A stretch of DNA of 59,726 bases from Lachnospiraceae bacterium (lineage in GTDB: Bacteria; Bacillota; Clostridia; Lachnospirales; Lachnospiraceae). The stretch's first letter is position 1. Each line of letters begins with the position of its first letter. The notes beneath the pieces are model-generated. The model worked only from the letters and a program-made list of their open reading frames with translations. It was not told the origin of the DNA and did no database searches. The position numbers and the translations under genes were made by a program. Positions 1 through 7,910 of this stretch are shown here, piece by piece. The stretch covers positions 1-59,726 of the forward strand of contig JAAVZI010000049.1 of NCBI GenBank assembly GCA_022791575.1, read 5' to 3'.

Positions 1-30
1 GATAAATAATCAGGAACCATCCACCATCGG

Positions 31-93
31 ATAATCCCTAATTATTCTTTGCAACGCCAAATAATCTCGTAACCCCCAATAATCGGGAATTAT
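31..93. repeat. Pair of imperfect inverted repeats ATAAT-N5-ATTAT
   Basis: Two copies of the same small dyad lie downstream of the recombinase gene: ATAAT-CCCTA-ATTAT at 31-45 and ATAAT-CGGGA-ATTAT at 79-93. The arms are identical and the five-base centres differ. Short arms around a 5-8 base spacer are the usual form of a tyrosine-recombinase core site, so these may be targets of the neighbouring enzyme. That is inference; AT-rich dyads also occur by chance. Confidence 0.4.
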
Positions 94-174
94 CAATATA
101 TTTCTTCACCACTAAATTCAACGGATAACAATATATTATCTATGCGTTGCCCCCTCATAAACACGCCTTATACT

Positions 175-216
175 TAAACCCTAAACCCTAAACCCTAAAC
201 CCTAAACCCTAAACCC
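175..216. repeat. Six perfect tandem TAAACCC heptamers (telomere-like)
   Basis: Six uninterrupted 7-bp units of TAAACCC (TTTAGGG on the other strand) run from 175 to 216, the same unit as the plant-type telomere repeat. The last two units lie inside the 3' end of the recombinase gene and supply its final codons (Gly-Phe-Arg-Val) and stop. Because 7 is not a multiple of 3, changes in copy number outside the stop would be silent, but changes inside it would alter the C-terminal residues. Slipped-strand expansion is the simplest origin. Confidence 0.9.
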
Positions 217-1122
217 CTTCCGCGGATGCTTTGTACTCAATATATCCCTCTGTTTCGCCATCGCCACATGCGTATACACCTCCGTAACATTAATCGAACT
301 ATGCCCCAGCATTTCCTGAATATACCGAATATCCACATCCGCTTCCAACAGGCTGGTCGCAAATGAATGCCGGAACATATGTGGTGTAATATGCAGCTCA
401 ATCGCCGCCAACCCTGTATATTTATTAATCATCTCCCGCACCGACTGCTCCGACAGCCGCTTACCAGCCCGGTTTACAAAAAAATACCCACATCTCTCAA
501 TTTCCTCCGCAAACGTCCCTGCATACTCTTCCAAAACCACAACCACCGCTTCACTGCCAAGATGAATCCGCCGTTCCTTGGCCCCTTTCCCATAAATCAG
601 AACATCCCCATCATGCAGATCCATATCCCCCGGTTTCAAAGAACAGAGCTCAGATATCCGCATCCCCGTAGCAAACAGCATCTCAATCACAGCAATATCC
701 CGAAGTACAAACCGCTCCTGCCGCTTTGTTTGCGCCAGTCCGCGTTGCTTATACATCGTCGCCAAAAGTGTCTCAATCGTATGCAGTGGAATTGTCTTCG
801 GTAGAATCACCGGTTCCCGAAACTTAATCTGTACCTTATTAAACGGATTCACCTCAATCCAATCCTTAAACTCCAGATAACGAAAAAAAGCTTTCAAAGA
901 AGCAATTTTTCGCTTTACTGTTTTCGGTTTAAACCGATTATGCAACAAAGAAATATACTCCTCCAGCAAAGAAGGCGTAACCTCGCTGGCCTCATCCATT
1001 GAAATCCCCGCACAAAACTGCCTCAGATCAATGCGGTAAGCCTTCAGCGTCTTTCGGTCGAGTCGTTTCTGGCATCTGCAGTAATCCAGATAGCCCAAAA
1101 CCAGATTCTCTAAATTCTTCAT
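202..1122 (-). CDS. Tyrosine recombinase/integrase, XerC/XerD-like
   Basis: This is a site-specific recombinase of 306 aa, the usual length for Xer/phage-type enzymes. An N-terminal SAM-like core-binding domain occupies residues ~5-95 and the catalytic domain ~110-295. The full catalytic set is visible: Arg155 (ATGMRISEL), Lys180, His248 and Arg251 (HMFRH), His274 (LGHSS) and nucleophile Tyr283 (EVYTHV). The start at 1122 follows an AGGAG-like site and fits the family. It stands alone, with no excisionase, so it could act on chromosome dimers, an integrated element or an invertible segment. Its last codons lie in the TTTAGGG repeat, so the C terminus may vary between strains. The family is secure; the target is unknown. 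Confidence 0.9.
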   Translation of the reverse strand: MKNLENLVLGYLDYCRCQKRLDRKTLKAYRIDLRQFCAGISMDEASEVTPSLLEEYISLLHNRFKPKTVKRKIASLKAFFRYLEFKDWIEVNPFNKVQIKFREPVILPKTIPLHTIETLLATMYKQRGLAQTKRQERFVLRDIAVIEMLFATGMRISELCSLKPGDMDLHDGDVLIYGKGAKERRIHLGSEAVVVVLEEYAGTFAEEIERCGYFFVNRAGKRLSEQSVREMINKYTGLAAIELHITPHMFRHSFATSLLEADVDIRYIQEMLGHSSINVTEVYTHVAMAKQRDILSTKHPRKGFRV

Positions 1123-1407
1123 AACAAAACTCTCCTTTGTAATAAAAATAAAATGTGCTTACTCCCCCAACTTAAGTGCGTGATTAAAAATTCATTTACA
1201 CTCTACTACCATTCTACCAGATCCCCGTCGTTTCGACGAAGAACTGTAAAGAAATTCTATTTCCCTTTCCTTGCCACAGCTGCATTTTTACCTACATTTC
1301 CTAACTTCCTTGACTTCCCCCAGAAAGCTATGCTAAAATTAATAAAAATCCCCTATCCCCAATCAACTACACCCCAAAAGGCTCAAAAAGTAAAAGGAAG
1401 CTCCAAA

Positions 1408-4377
1408 ATGCAAATCGAAATAAAAAACATTACCAAAAAATTCGACCAAACTAAAGTTCTTGACCAAGTCAGTCTGCATCTGGAGACTGGTCTGTTCGGC
1501 CTCCTCGGCGCCAACGGTGCCGGCAAAACAACCCTGATCCGCATTCTGGCTACCCTCTTAGAGCCCACCTCAGGAGAAATCCTCTACAATGGTCAGCCTA
1601 TCCATAACAAAAAAGAAATGCGCCAGCGGATTGGCTATATCCCCCAGAGTTTTTCCTTCTATCCCCACATGACTGTATTCGAGACCTTAGACTACTTCTG
1701 CAGCCTCGCCGGAATGAAAAAGAATCAACGAAAAGCCCAGATTCAAGACCTATTAGAAAAAGTAAATCTTCTTGAAGTCCAGAAACGCCGAACCAAAGAA
1801 CTCTCCGGCGGCATGCGGCAGAGGCTTGGTATTGCCGCCGCCCTCATCGGAAGTCCGCCGCTGTTGTTAGTAGACGAACCAACTGTAGGGCTCGACCCAA
1901 GAGAACGCATGAAATTCCGCAACATCCTTGTCGATTTCTCCAAAGACCGAATCGTACTTATGTCCACCCATATCGTTAGCGACATCGAAGAAACCTGCAA
2001 AAATCTTGCCATTATGAATCGCGGGCATGTAGCATTTCAGGGAACAAGAGAAGAGCTTGCCCAAGAAGTCAGCGGCCGCGTCTGGCAGGCCATCCTTGAT
2101 GATGACCAGCAGCGGGATGCAGAAAAAAACTACATCATCACCGGAAAGCTGGTACAGCAGCAAGGTACGCTGGTCCGTATGCTGGCAGCCGCACAGCCCT
2201 ATCCGCAGGCAGAGTTAGTCGAGCCTAATTGGTTCCTCTACGCCGAACCGCTGTCTCTGTCCAAATTCGCCTACATAGAACTAAAAACCGTCTATGAATC
2301 CAATCAAATCGATCTATACCAGAAAGAAGGTTCTCGGTTCATTGAAATCGAATACTGCCTGAATCAACAGAACCAGAAGCAGATTCTGGATACTTTAAAA
2401 AAAATGAATCCCCAATACACCAAAGACGAACAACTTTCCTCCATATCCCTTGTACCCAGTGAAGGACAGACCAGAATCATGGTGCGCGAACTGGAAAAAG
2501 TTTTAGGCGGTGTACTCGCTGAAGGAAGCAGCCATTTAGAAGGGGCATATGACCTCTATCTGCATCAGCGTAATAACGCCTGTACCAATCCAACACCCCA
2601 AGAACAGATGGAGCAGATCGAACAAAGCCTAGCAGGAACCTTAAACAGGGGCACTTACGATGTATATCAATGGGGAATCGGCCCCGAATACCGCATGTTC
2701 TTTGGAAATGTAAAACAAGTCCGTTTTACAGCAGAACAATATCAGCAAATCTTGACAAAACTTCAGGAAATGAACCACAAACGGCAGACCATTTCTCCCG
2801 CCGCTGCCCTCCGGTATTACGAACAAGCCTGTAGTGAAATTGACAGCCTGCTTGGCGCTAACACTATGTTTGCAGAAGACAAACGGCGCTATATCAGCGA
2901 ACGCCTCAATACCTGGGAAGAAGAGCGGGCCGTATTCCAAGAAATCTTGACCAAAGACGAATATACACGCGCATATGCCAGATATTTTTGCGATTACCTC
3001 GGAATTACCGCCGGAATTCTGCCCGTACTCTACGCCGCTTTCCTCTTTGCCAAGGACCGCAGAAACAGAATCCAGGAATTTATTATGGTATCCCCGCAAA
3101 AAAGTATACAAATCGTAGGCAAACGCATGACAAGCGTACTGGCTGTTTTTATGGCCTGGTATATTCTGGCTGCTGCACTTGCTACTGGGTATTTCGCATA
3201 TATCGGCAGCCGTTTCGGATACTCCATGGACCGCTTCGAATTTTTCAAATACGTAGTTATTTGGCTCCTGCCAACTCTGTGCTTTACCATTTCCCTATCC
3301 GTATTTCTGGACCTGCTTTTTCAGAAAAGCCTGCTGGTTGTGCTGATACAACTGCTGCTATTCTTTCTCAGCATAGAAGACTTGGCCGGCAGCTATCCCT
3401 TGTGGAAACCGATCATTCGTTACAATGTAATAGGGAATTACAACCTTTACGAAAAAAGCAGAGAACTAATATTGGCAAACCGTGTTGCTATACTTTTACT
3501 GAGCTTTCTGCTATTTGCCGCCTCCGTCTGTCTCTATGAAAGAAATCGCCAGGGCAAGCACCTGCTGTTGCTAACCCAGATAAAATCCATATGGACAGAC
3601 GCAACTGAGTTGATTCAAAAAAGTAAAATACAAAACTCAATAACCACATTTATGCAAAATAGTAAATTATGGAAATCCCTCTCCATTTTTATTCAAAATA
3701 AACCACCGCAGCTCATAAAGCCACAGTCCGATCCATCCTGTAAAATGCACAACTGGCTCTACTATCAGATGAAACAGACCTTCTGCAAAAACATCCTCTT
3801 TGCACTGTTGTTTGTCTGCTTTATTTCCATATTAATGCAGGGTTTTGCAAACGACTTGGAACAGCTGAAGCGAATCGGCGAAAACTATCTCACTCTTTCC
3901 TCCATATTCCTCTTTGTTCCGTTATGCAGCATAGAAAAAAACAGCAACGTCTACGAAGTCATGTGCGTTCAGAGAAAAGCGTATACAAGCATTTACTTTA
4001 TGAGAGTCTGTGCAGCCTGTCTGTTGCAGGCAATAGTATTAGCAGTTCCGCTGACATGCTACATACTTCGCTTCGGATACCATTTTGGCCTCTGGTGTAT
4101 GGGAATTTACATAAGCACTCTGTTTTTAGGACTGTTGGGTCTGCTCGCCGGTGAAAAGACAGGCAGCAGGAGAATGGGCATTACCGCAATCCTTGGTTAC
4201 TACTTGCTGTGCGTATCTATGAAAAATCAGTTTAAATGGCTGACGATATGCGGCTACACCTATCACATTTCCAAGAGCAAATACCGGCTTGCTGCCGGCT
4301 GTCTGGCAGAAATAGTTATGTTAATCATTCTTTTGCTCTACCGCAGCCATGCGAAAAGAAGAAATAGTTCCAATTAG
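1408..4377 (+). CDS. ABC transporter with ATPase and permease in one chain
   Basis: A 989-aa protein begins with a complete ABC ATPase (residues ~1-235): Walker A GANGAGKTT, Q-loop YIPQS, signature LSGGMRQRL, Walker B LLLVDEPTVGLDP and H-loop STHIVSD. Next come ~290 mostly soluble residues and then about ten hydrophobic segments from ~530 to the end, like an ABC-2 permease. The start chosen is ATG 1408 with AGGAAG eight bases upstream. An in-frame extension back to 1153 is AT-rich, lacks a ribosome site and does not look coding. Most ABC-2 exporters use separate ATPase and permease genes, so the fusion is notable. The substrate is unknown; export of a lipid, peptide or drug is possible. Confidence 0.85.
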   Translation: MQIEIKNITKKFDQTKVLDQVSLHLETGLFGLLGANGAGKTTLIRILATLLEPTSGEILYNGQPIHNKKEMRQRIGYIPQSFSFYPHMTVFETLDYFCSLAGMKKNQRKAQIQDLLEKVNLLEVQKRRTKELSGGMRQRLGIAAALIGSPPLLLVDEPTVGLDPRERMKFRNILVDFSKDRIVLMSTHIVSDIEETCKNLAIMNRGHVAFQGTREELAQEVSGRVWQAILDDDQQRDAEKNYIITGKLVQQQGTLVRMLAAAQPYPQAELVEPNWFLYAEPLSLSKFAYIELKTVYESNQIDLYQKEGSRFIEIEYCLNQQNQKQILDTLKKMNPQYTKDEQLSSISLVPSEGQTRIMVRELEKVLGGVLAEGSSHLEGAYDLYLHQRNNACTNPTPQEQMEQIEQSLAGTLNRGTYDVYQWGIGPEYRMFFGNVKQVRFTAEQYQQILTKLQEMNHKRQTISPAAALRYYEQACSEIDSLLGANTMFAEDKRRYISERLNTWEEERAVFQEILTKDEYTRAYARYFCDYLGITAGILPVLYAAFLFAKDRRNRIQEFIMVSPQKSIQIVGKRMTSVLAVFMAWYILAAALATGYFAYIGSRFGYSMDRFEFFKYVVIWLLPTLCFTISLSVFLDLLFQKSLLVVLIQLLLFFLSIEDLAGSYPLWKPIIRYNVIGNYNLYEKSRELILANRVAILLLSFLLFAASVCLYERNRQGKHLLLLTQIKSIWTDATELIQKSKIQNSITTFMQNSKLWKSLSIFIQNKPPQLIKPQSDPSCKMHNWLYYQMKQTFCKNILFALLFVCFISILMQGFANDLEQLKRIGENYLTLSSIFLFVPLCSIEKNSNVYEVMCVQRKAYTSIYFMRVCAACLLQAIVLAVPLTCYILRFGYHFGLWCMGIYISTLFLGLLGLLAGEKTGSRRMGITAILGYYLLCVSMKNQFKWLTICGYTYHISKSKYRLAAGCLAEIVMLIILLLYRSHAKRRNSSN

Positions 4378-4459
4378 CAGCTGCAAAATACAAAATTAAT
4401 CTCTGACATGAAAAGGCCAAAGTACATGCAGCTTTTTTATCAAGACAGGAGGAAACAAC

Positions 4460-6025
4460 ATGGAATTTCAAAGCATTTTAGATTTGGAAGAAAGCGCCTT
4501 CAAAGACCAGGTGCGCCCGGCCTTCTTTGTAGACTTAAATCTGGATCAGATTCTGGAGCTGATTCAGTTCCAGTGGAGCCAGGAAGTCCGCCCCTATTTC
4601 GGCTATTTCCCGCAGAACGAAGCCTGTGAAGCGTATCGCCGGAACATTTACCAGGATGTCAAACGAGAAGCGATTCAGGAACTGCTGATGAATTATGTAA
4701 ACCAAATGCGTGAACGCCGAACCGCCAGTGAAAATGAACAGGAGGTAGAGGAGAACATGCAGCGCGTAGTCTGGCATATTTGGGAAATCTACCACTACTG
4801 CCGTGCATTTGAGGATTTGTATCGGGGACTGGCGGAGCAAAAGCCTGCGTCGGAGGGCTTTGCCTGTTTTTGTCAATTCCTGGAGAACTATCTGCAGTCG
4901 GCGTCATTTGTGGAAATTCGCGACCGCGTCTATGCCCTGCACCAGGAGCTGACCGGCTTTCAGTTGATTTTTACAATTGAAAATGATCTGATTACGCTGA
5001 ATCAGGGCGAGCTGCCCGGAACCTACGATCAGTTTCTGGAAAAAAGCTTTCCCGGACATAAGAAAAAGCTTCGAAGCCCGTTTGCAGGCACGCTGCATTT
5101 GTCCAATCTGGAGTTGGAGCTGATTACGATGTTCCGTAAGAAAAATCCCTCGTTTTTCCGCAAGGCCGAGGCATTCAGCCGGGACTATCCAGTCTATGCC
5201 AATGAAACTTTGCTGCGCTTCGATCAGGAAATCGGCTACTATCTGGCTTTCTGCCGTTTTGAAGAAAAAATGAAAAGAGAGGGCTTTGAGTTCGCCGTGC
5301 CCGCGACCGATTCTAGCCGGGAAATCTGTGCCCATGGCCTGTACGACCTGGCTTTGGCCTGCGCCAATTATCAGCAGAAAAAGGAAGTGGTCAGCAACGA
5401 TCTGGTCTATCATCCACAGGAACGCTTTTTTGTTGTTACCGGCCCGAACCAGGGCGGCAAAACCACCTTTGCCAGGAGCCTGGGGCAGCTGATTTATTTT
5501 ACGAAAATGGGCTTGGATGTGCCGGCAGTATCTGCTAATGTGCACTATTTTACCAATATTTTAACCCATTTCTCGGTGGAGGAAAGTATAGAAACCGGCC
5601 GCGGTAAGCTCAAAGAAGAGCTTTCCCGCCTGGCGCCGATGATGAGCGCGATTAACGAAAATGCATTTGTAATTATCAATGAGCTCTTTACAACCGCCGC
5701 CAACTATGACGCCTGCATTATGGGCAAACGGGTGCTGGAACATTTTCAGCAGCAGCGGTGCCATGGCGTCTATGTCACGCATTTAAAGGAGCTTGGCGAA
5801 GGCGGTGAAGCAATTGTCAGCCTGCGTGCGCTGGTGGAGGAAATTGAGGAAGAGCAGCCAATAGAATCTGCGGCTGCTAATAGCGTCCCGCCCAGGCGGA
5901 GAATCCGCAGTGTCCGCCGGTTTAAAATGATCCGAAGCCCAGCCGAGGACAATGGCTGCGCCAGCGATCTGGTCGAAAAGTACCAATTGACCTACGAACA
6001 GCTGCGTGCGCGGCTTAACCGCTAA
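4460..6025 (+). CDS. MutS-like ATPase, first of a tandem pair
   Basis: A 521-aa protein with a helical lever-like region (~1-300) and a C-terminal MutS-family ATPase domain. Walker A is GPNQGGKT at 328-335, with the MutS-style TGPNQGGK setting. The Walker B position reads FVIINELF, so Asn407-Glu408 replaces the usual Asp-Glu. A His switch (VTHLKEL) follows. The mismatch-binding domain of MutS1 and the Smr nuclease of MutS2 are both absent, so canonical mismatch repair is unlikely. A strong AGGAGG precedes ATG 4460, and the second MutS-like gene starts 20 bases after the stop. The two probably work as a heterodimer on a nucleic-acid structure; that is inference. Confidence 0.8.
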   Translation: MEFQSILDLEESAFKDQVRPAFFVDLNLDQILELIQFQWSQEVRPYFGYFPQNEACEAYRRNIYQDVKREAIQELLMNYVNQMRERRTASENEQEVEENMQRVVWHIWEIYHYCRAFEDLYRGLAEQKPASEGFACFCQFLENYLQSASFVEIRDRVYALHQELTGFQLIFTIENDLITLNQGELPGTYDQFLEKSFPGHKKKLRSPFAGTLHLSNLELELITMFRKKNPSFFRKAEAFSRDYPVYANETLLRFDQEIGYYLAFCRFEEKMKREGFEFAVPATDSSREICAHGLYDLALACANYQQKKEVVSNDLVYHPQERFFVVTGPNQGGKTTFARSLGQLIYFTKMGLDVPAVSANVHYFTNILTHFSVEESIETGRGKLKEELSRLAPMMSAINENAFVIINELFTTAANYDACIMGKRVLEHFQQQRCHGVYVTHLKELGEGGEAIVSLRALVEEIEEEQPIESAAANSVPPRRRIRSVRRFKMIRSPAEDNGCASDLVEKYQLTYEQLRARLNR

Positions 6026-6045
6026 GCAGAGAAAGGAGGAGAACC

Positions 6046-7686
6046 ATGCAGGTACATTTATTATACCCGGACCGTGAGTGGAAGGGAACCCAGCGCTATT
6101 TTGACTACAAGAGCATCATTGCTGACCTGGGGCTGGAGGTTTTGTTCCGCACGGCTGCCAGAGAGCAGCTGAAGCAGGAGGGCGCCATTCAGAAGATTTT
6201 AGAGGCGGACGCCTATCTGGAAAATGCTATGCGGCAGGTGATGATGGTTCCGCTGGAGAACAGCGCGCAGATTTGTTACCGACAGGACATTTTAAAGGAT
6301 TTCCTGGAAAATGAGGAGCTGATTCGGGAGCTGTATGCATTTGCCTCGGAGACGCTTGCCCTCTGGGACCGGCTGGGACGAAGGCAGAACGAGAAGAATA
6401 ATATCCGCGACGCTGGCGTGAATCTTGTGACCGACGTGTATTTATTGCGGCTGTTTACCACCAGACTGCATATGCTGAAGGAGCTGCTTGAGCGGCATCA
6501 GCAAACATTTCATTCACAGGGGCTGTGCTGTCTGCTCGAAGGGTTACAGCAGGACTTTTCACCGGAAATGGAGGAACAGCTCAACCAGATTTTAGAGGAT
6601 ATTTCCTTTTATGTGGACAAGGAGGCGGACCCGTTTGAACGCAGAAATAAGAAGATTATTAAAAAGGCTTATATTATGCTGCAGTGTGAGATCAGCCAGG
6701 GCCTGAAATTCGGTTCTTTTAAGCTGGAAGAGGTGGAGACGCTGGGCAAGAAATATAAAAGGCACAAGCATAAACGGACGCTGATGCAGAAATATCTGGG
6801 CGCTTTTGCCTCATCACCGTCGATGCTGCTGAAGGAGGATATTTTGCTGGCAGAGACGATGCAGCTGGAGTATCAGATTGTGCATTATCTAACCTCCTGT
6901 TGTGATTCGTTTCTGTATGGCTGCCGGGAATTTTTTGATGAACTCTGTTTCCAGACGGCCTTTTACCGGGGAGCTCTGAACCTGCTTCATCGGCTGGAGC
7001 GCCATCAGCTTGCTTATTGCTATCCGTCGGTGGGTGCGCAGCAGAACTTGAAGTTCCGGGAACTGAAGGATTTTGGTATGGCCATTGAGCAGCTGACCAA
7101 TCCGGTTGGAAATGCGTCCGATATCCGGGGGAAACGGCTTCTGGTTGTCACGGGGGCCAACCAGGGCGGCAAGTCCACATTTCTTAGGAGCATTGGCTTG
7201 GCGCAGGTAATGATGCAGTGCGGACTGTTCGTGGCAGCGGAGAGCTTTGAGAGCGGCATTTTTCCGGCGTTTTTTACACATTTTACCAGGCGCGAGGACA
7301 GCGAAATGAACAGCGGACGGCTGGATGAGGAGCTGGGGCGTATGAACCAGATTATTGAGAACCTGGGGGAGCGGTCGCTGGTGCTGCTTAACGAATCGTT
7401 TGCCACAACCACAGAGAAGGAAGGTTCTGTAATTGCTTATGATATTGTCAAAGCCATGACGGAGGCGGGTGTGAAGGTGCTGACGGTTACTCATCTCTTA
7501 TCGTTTGCCAAACGAGTTTACGAAGAGGGAAGCGCGGGGGCGGAATTTCTCTCGGCGGAACGTCTGCCGGACGGCAGACGGACCTTTAAAATGATCCAGC
7601 ACGCGCCGGAACTGACAAGCTTTGGGCTGGATCTGTATGAGCAGATGGTGGGGGAGACGGGGAAAGGTGCGGATGTATTAATTTAA
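6046..7686 (+). CDS. MutS-like ATPase, second of a tandem pair
   Basis: A 546-aa paralogue of the preceding gene, starting after AAAGGAGGAGA. Long helical segments (~1-350) lead to a MutS-type ATPase with Walker A GANQGGKS at 370-377. The Walker B region reads LVLLNESFATTT, with Asn449-Glu450, so it carries the same Asp-to-Asn exchange as its partner. The signature region (EMNSGRLDEEL) and THLL switch follow. No mismatch-recognition or Smr domain is present. The conserved spacing and shared substitution suggest the two co-evolved as subunits of one complex. The cellular role is unknown; a DNA or RNA remodelling function is possible. Confidence 0.8.
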   Translation: MQVHLLYPDREWKGTQRYFDYKSIIADLGLEVLFRTAAREQLKQEGAIQKILEADAYLENAMRQVMMVPLENSAQICYRQDILKDFLENEELIRELYAFASETLALWDRLGRRQNEKNNIRDAGVNLVTDVYLLRLFTTRLHMLKELLERHQQTFHSQGLCCLLEGLQQDFSPEMEEQLNQILEDISFYVDKEADPFERRNKKIIKKAYIMLQCEISQGLKFGSFKLEEVETLGKKYKRHKHKRTLMQKYLGAFASSPSMLLKEDILLAETMQLEYQIVHYLTSCCDSFLYGCREFFDELCFQTAFYRGALNLLHRLERHQLAYCYPSVGAQQNLKFRELKDFGMAIEQLTNPVGNASDIRGKRLLVVTGANQGGKSTFLRSIGLAQVMMQCGLFVAAESFESGIFPAFFTHFTRREDSEMNSGRLDEELGRMNQIIENLGERSLVLLNESFATTTEKEGSVIAYDIVKAMTEAGVKVLTVTHLLSFAKRVYEEGSAGAEFLSAERLPDGRRTFKMIQHAPELTSFGLDLYEQMVGETGKGADVLI

Positions 7687-7739
7687 GCAAATGTTATGTT
7701 TATTCTAAGTAAGTATATTGAACAAATAAGCGAAGGTTG

Positions 7740-7777
7740 AAAATGAACTTTTTGCTTTTTGAGAAAAAAGTTCAAAT
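7740..7777. promoter_or_regulatory. Upstream operator-like inverted repeat (AATGAACTTTTT)
   Basis: An inverted repeat pairs AATGAACTTTTT (7742-7753) with AAAAAAGTTC (7763-7772). It contains the same GAACTTT core as the repeat at 7834-7873 and as the GAACTT-GAACTT direct repeat overlapping the -35 box. The repeated cores suggest binding sites for the HTH protein encoded next. Confidence 0.6.
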
Positions 7778-7794
7778 GAATATTGAAAAAGAAC

Positions 7795-7823
7795 TTGAAC
7801 TTTTTTCTGGAATATGCTAAAAT
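7795..7823 (+). promoter_or_regulatory. SigmaA-type promoter for HTH-aminotransferase gene
   Basis: TTGAAC (7795-7800), a 17-base spacer and TAAAAT (7818-7823) form a good vegetative promoter. The -35 hexamer is itself part of a GAACTT direct repeat, so a regulator bound to that motif would block RNA polymerase. Confidence 0.75.
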
Positions 7824-7833
7824 AAATTTATAT

Positions 7834-7873
7834 AAAATGAACTTTCAATTATAAACAAATAAAAGTTCATTTT
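7834..7873. promoter_or_regulatory. 12-bp perfect inverted repeat, probable operator
   Basis: AAAATGAACTTT (7834-7845) and AAAGTTCATTTT (7862-7873) are exact reverse complements separated by 16 bases. They lie between the promoter and the HTH start codon. With the upstream boxes this gives at least five GAACTT cores in 135 bp, a layout typical of an autoregulated operator. The hairpin could alternatively act in the mRNA leader. Confidence 0.65.
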
Positions 7874-7910
7874 ACTATCAAAAGTCAAGCGAACTATGGG
7901 AGAATCAGGT

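Noticed and set aside
175-216. Telomere-like repeat as eukaryotic contamination
   Set aside because: It is continuous with, and partly inside, a bacterial recombinase gene.
1153-1407. In-frame N-terminal extension of the ABC transporter
   Set aside because: It has no ribosome site, an odd composition and no similarity to ABC proteins; ATG 1408 has AGGAAG at good spacing.
4904-5545. Long antisense open frame opposite the first MutS-like gene
   Set aside because: It is composed of reverse-strand codons of a clear coding gene and has no domain or ribosome site. The same holds for frames opposite 6889-7494 and 8916-9536.
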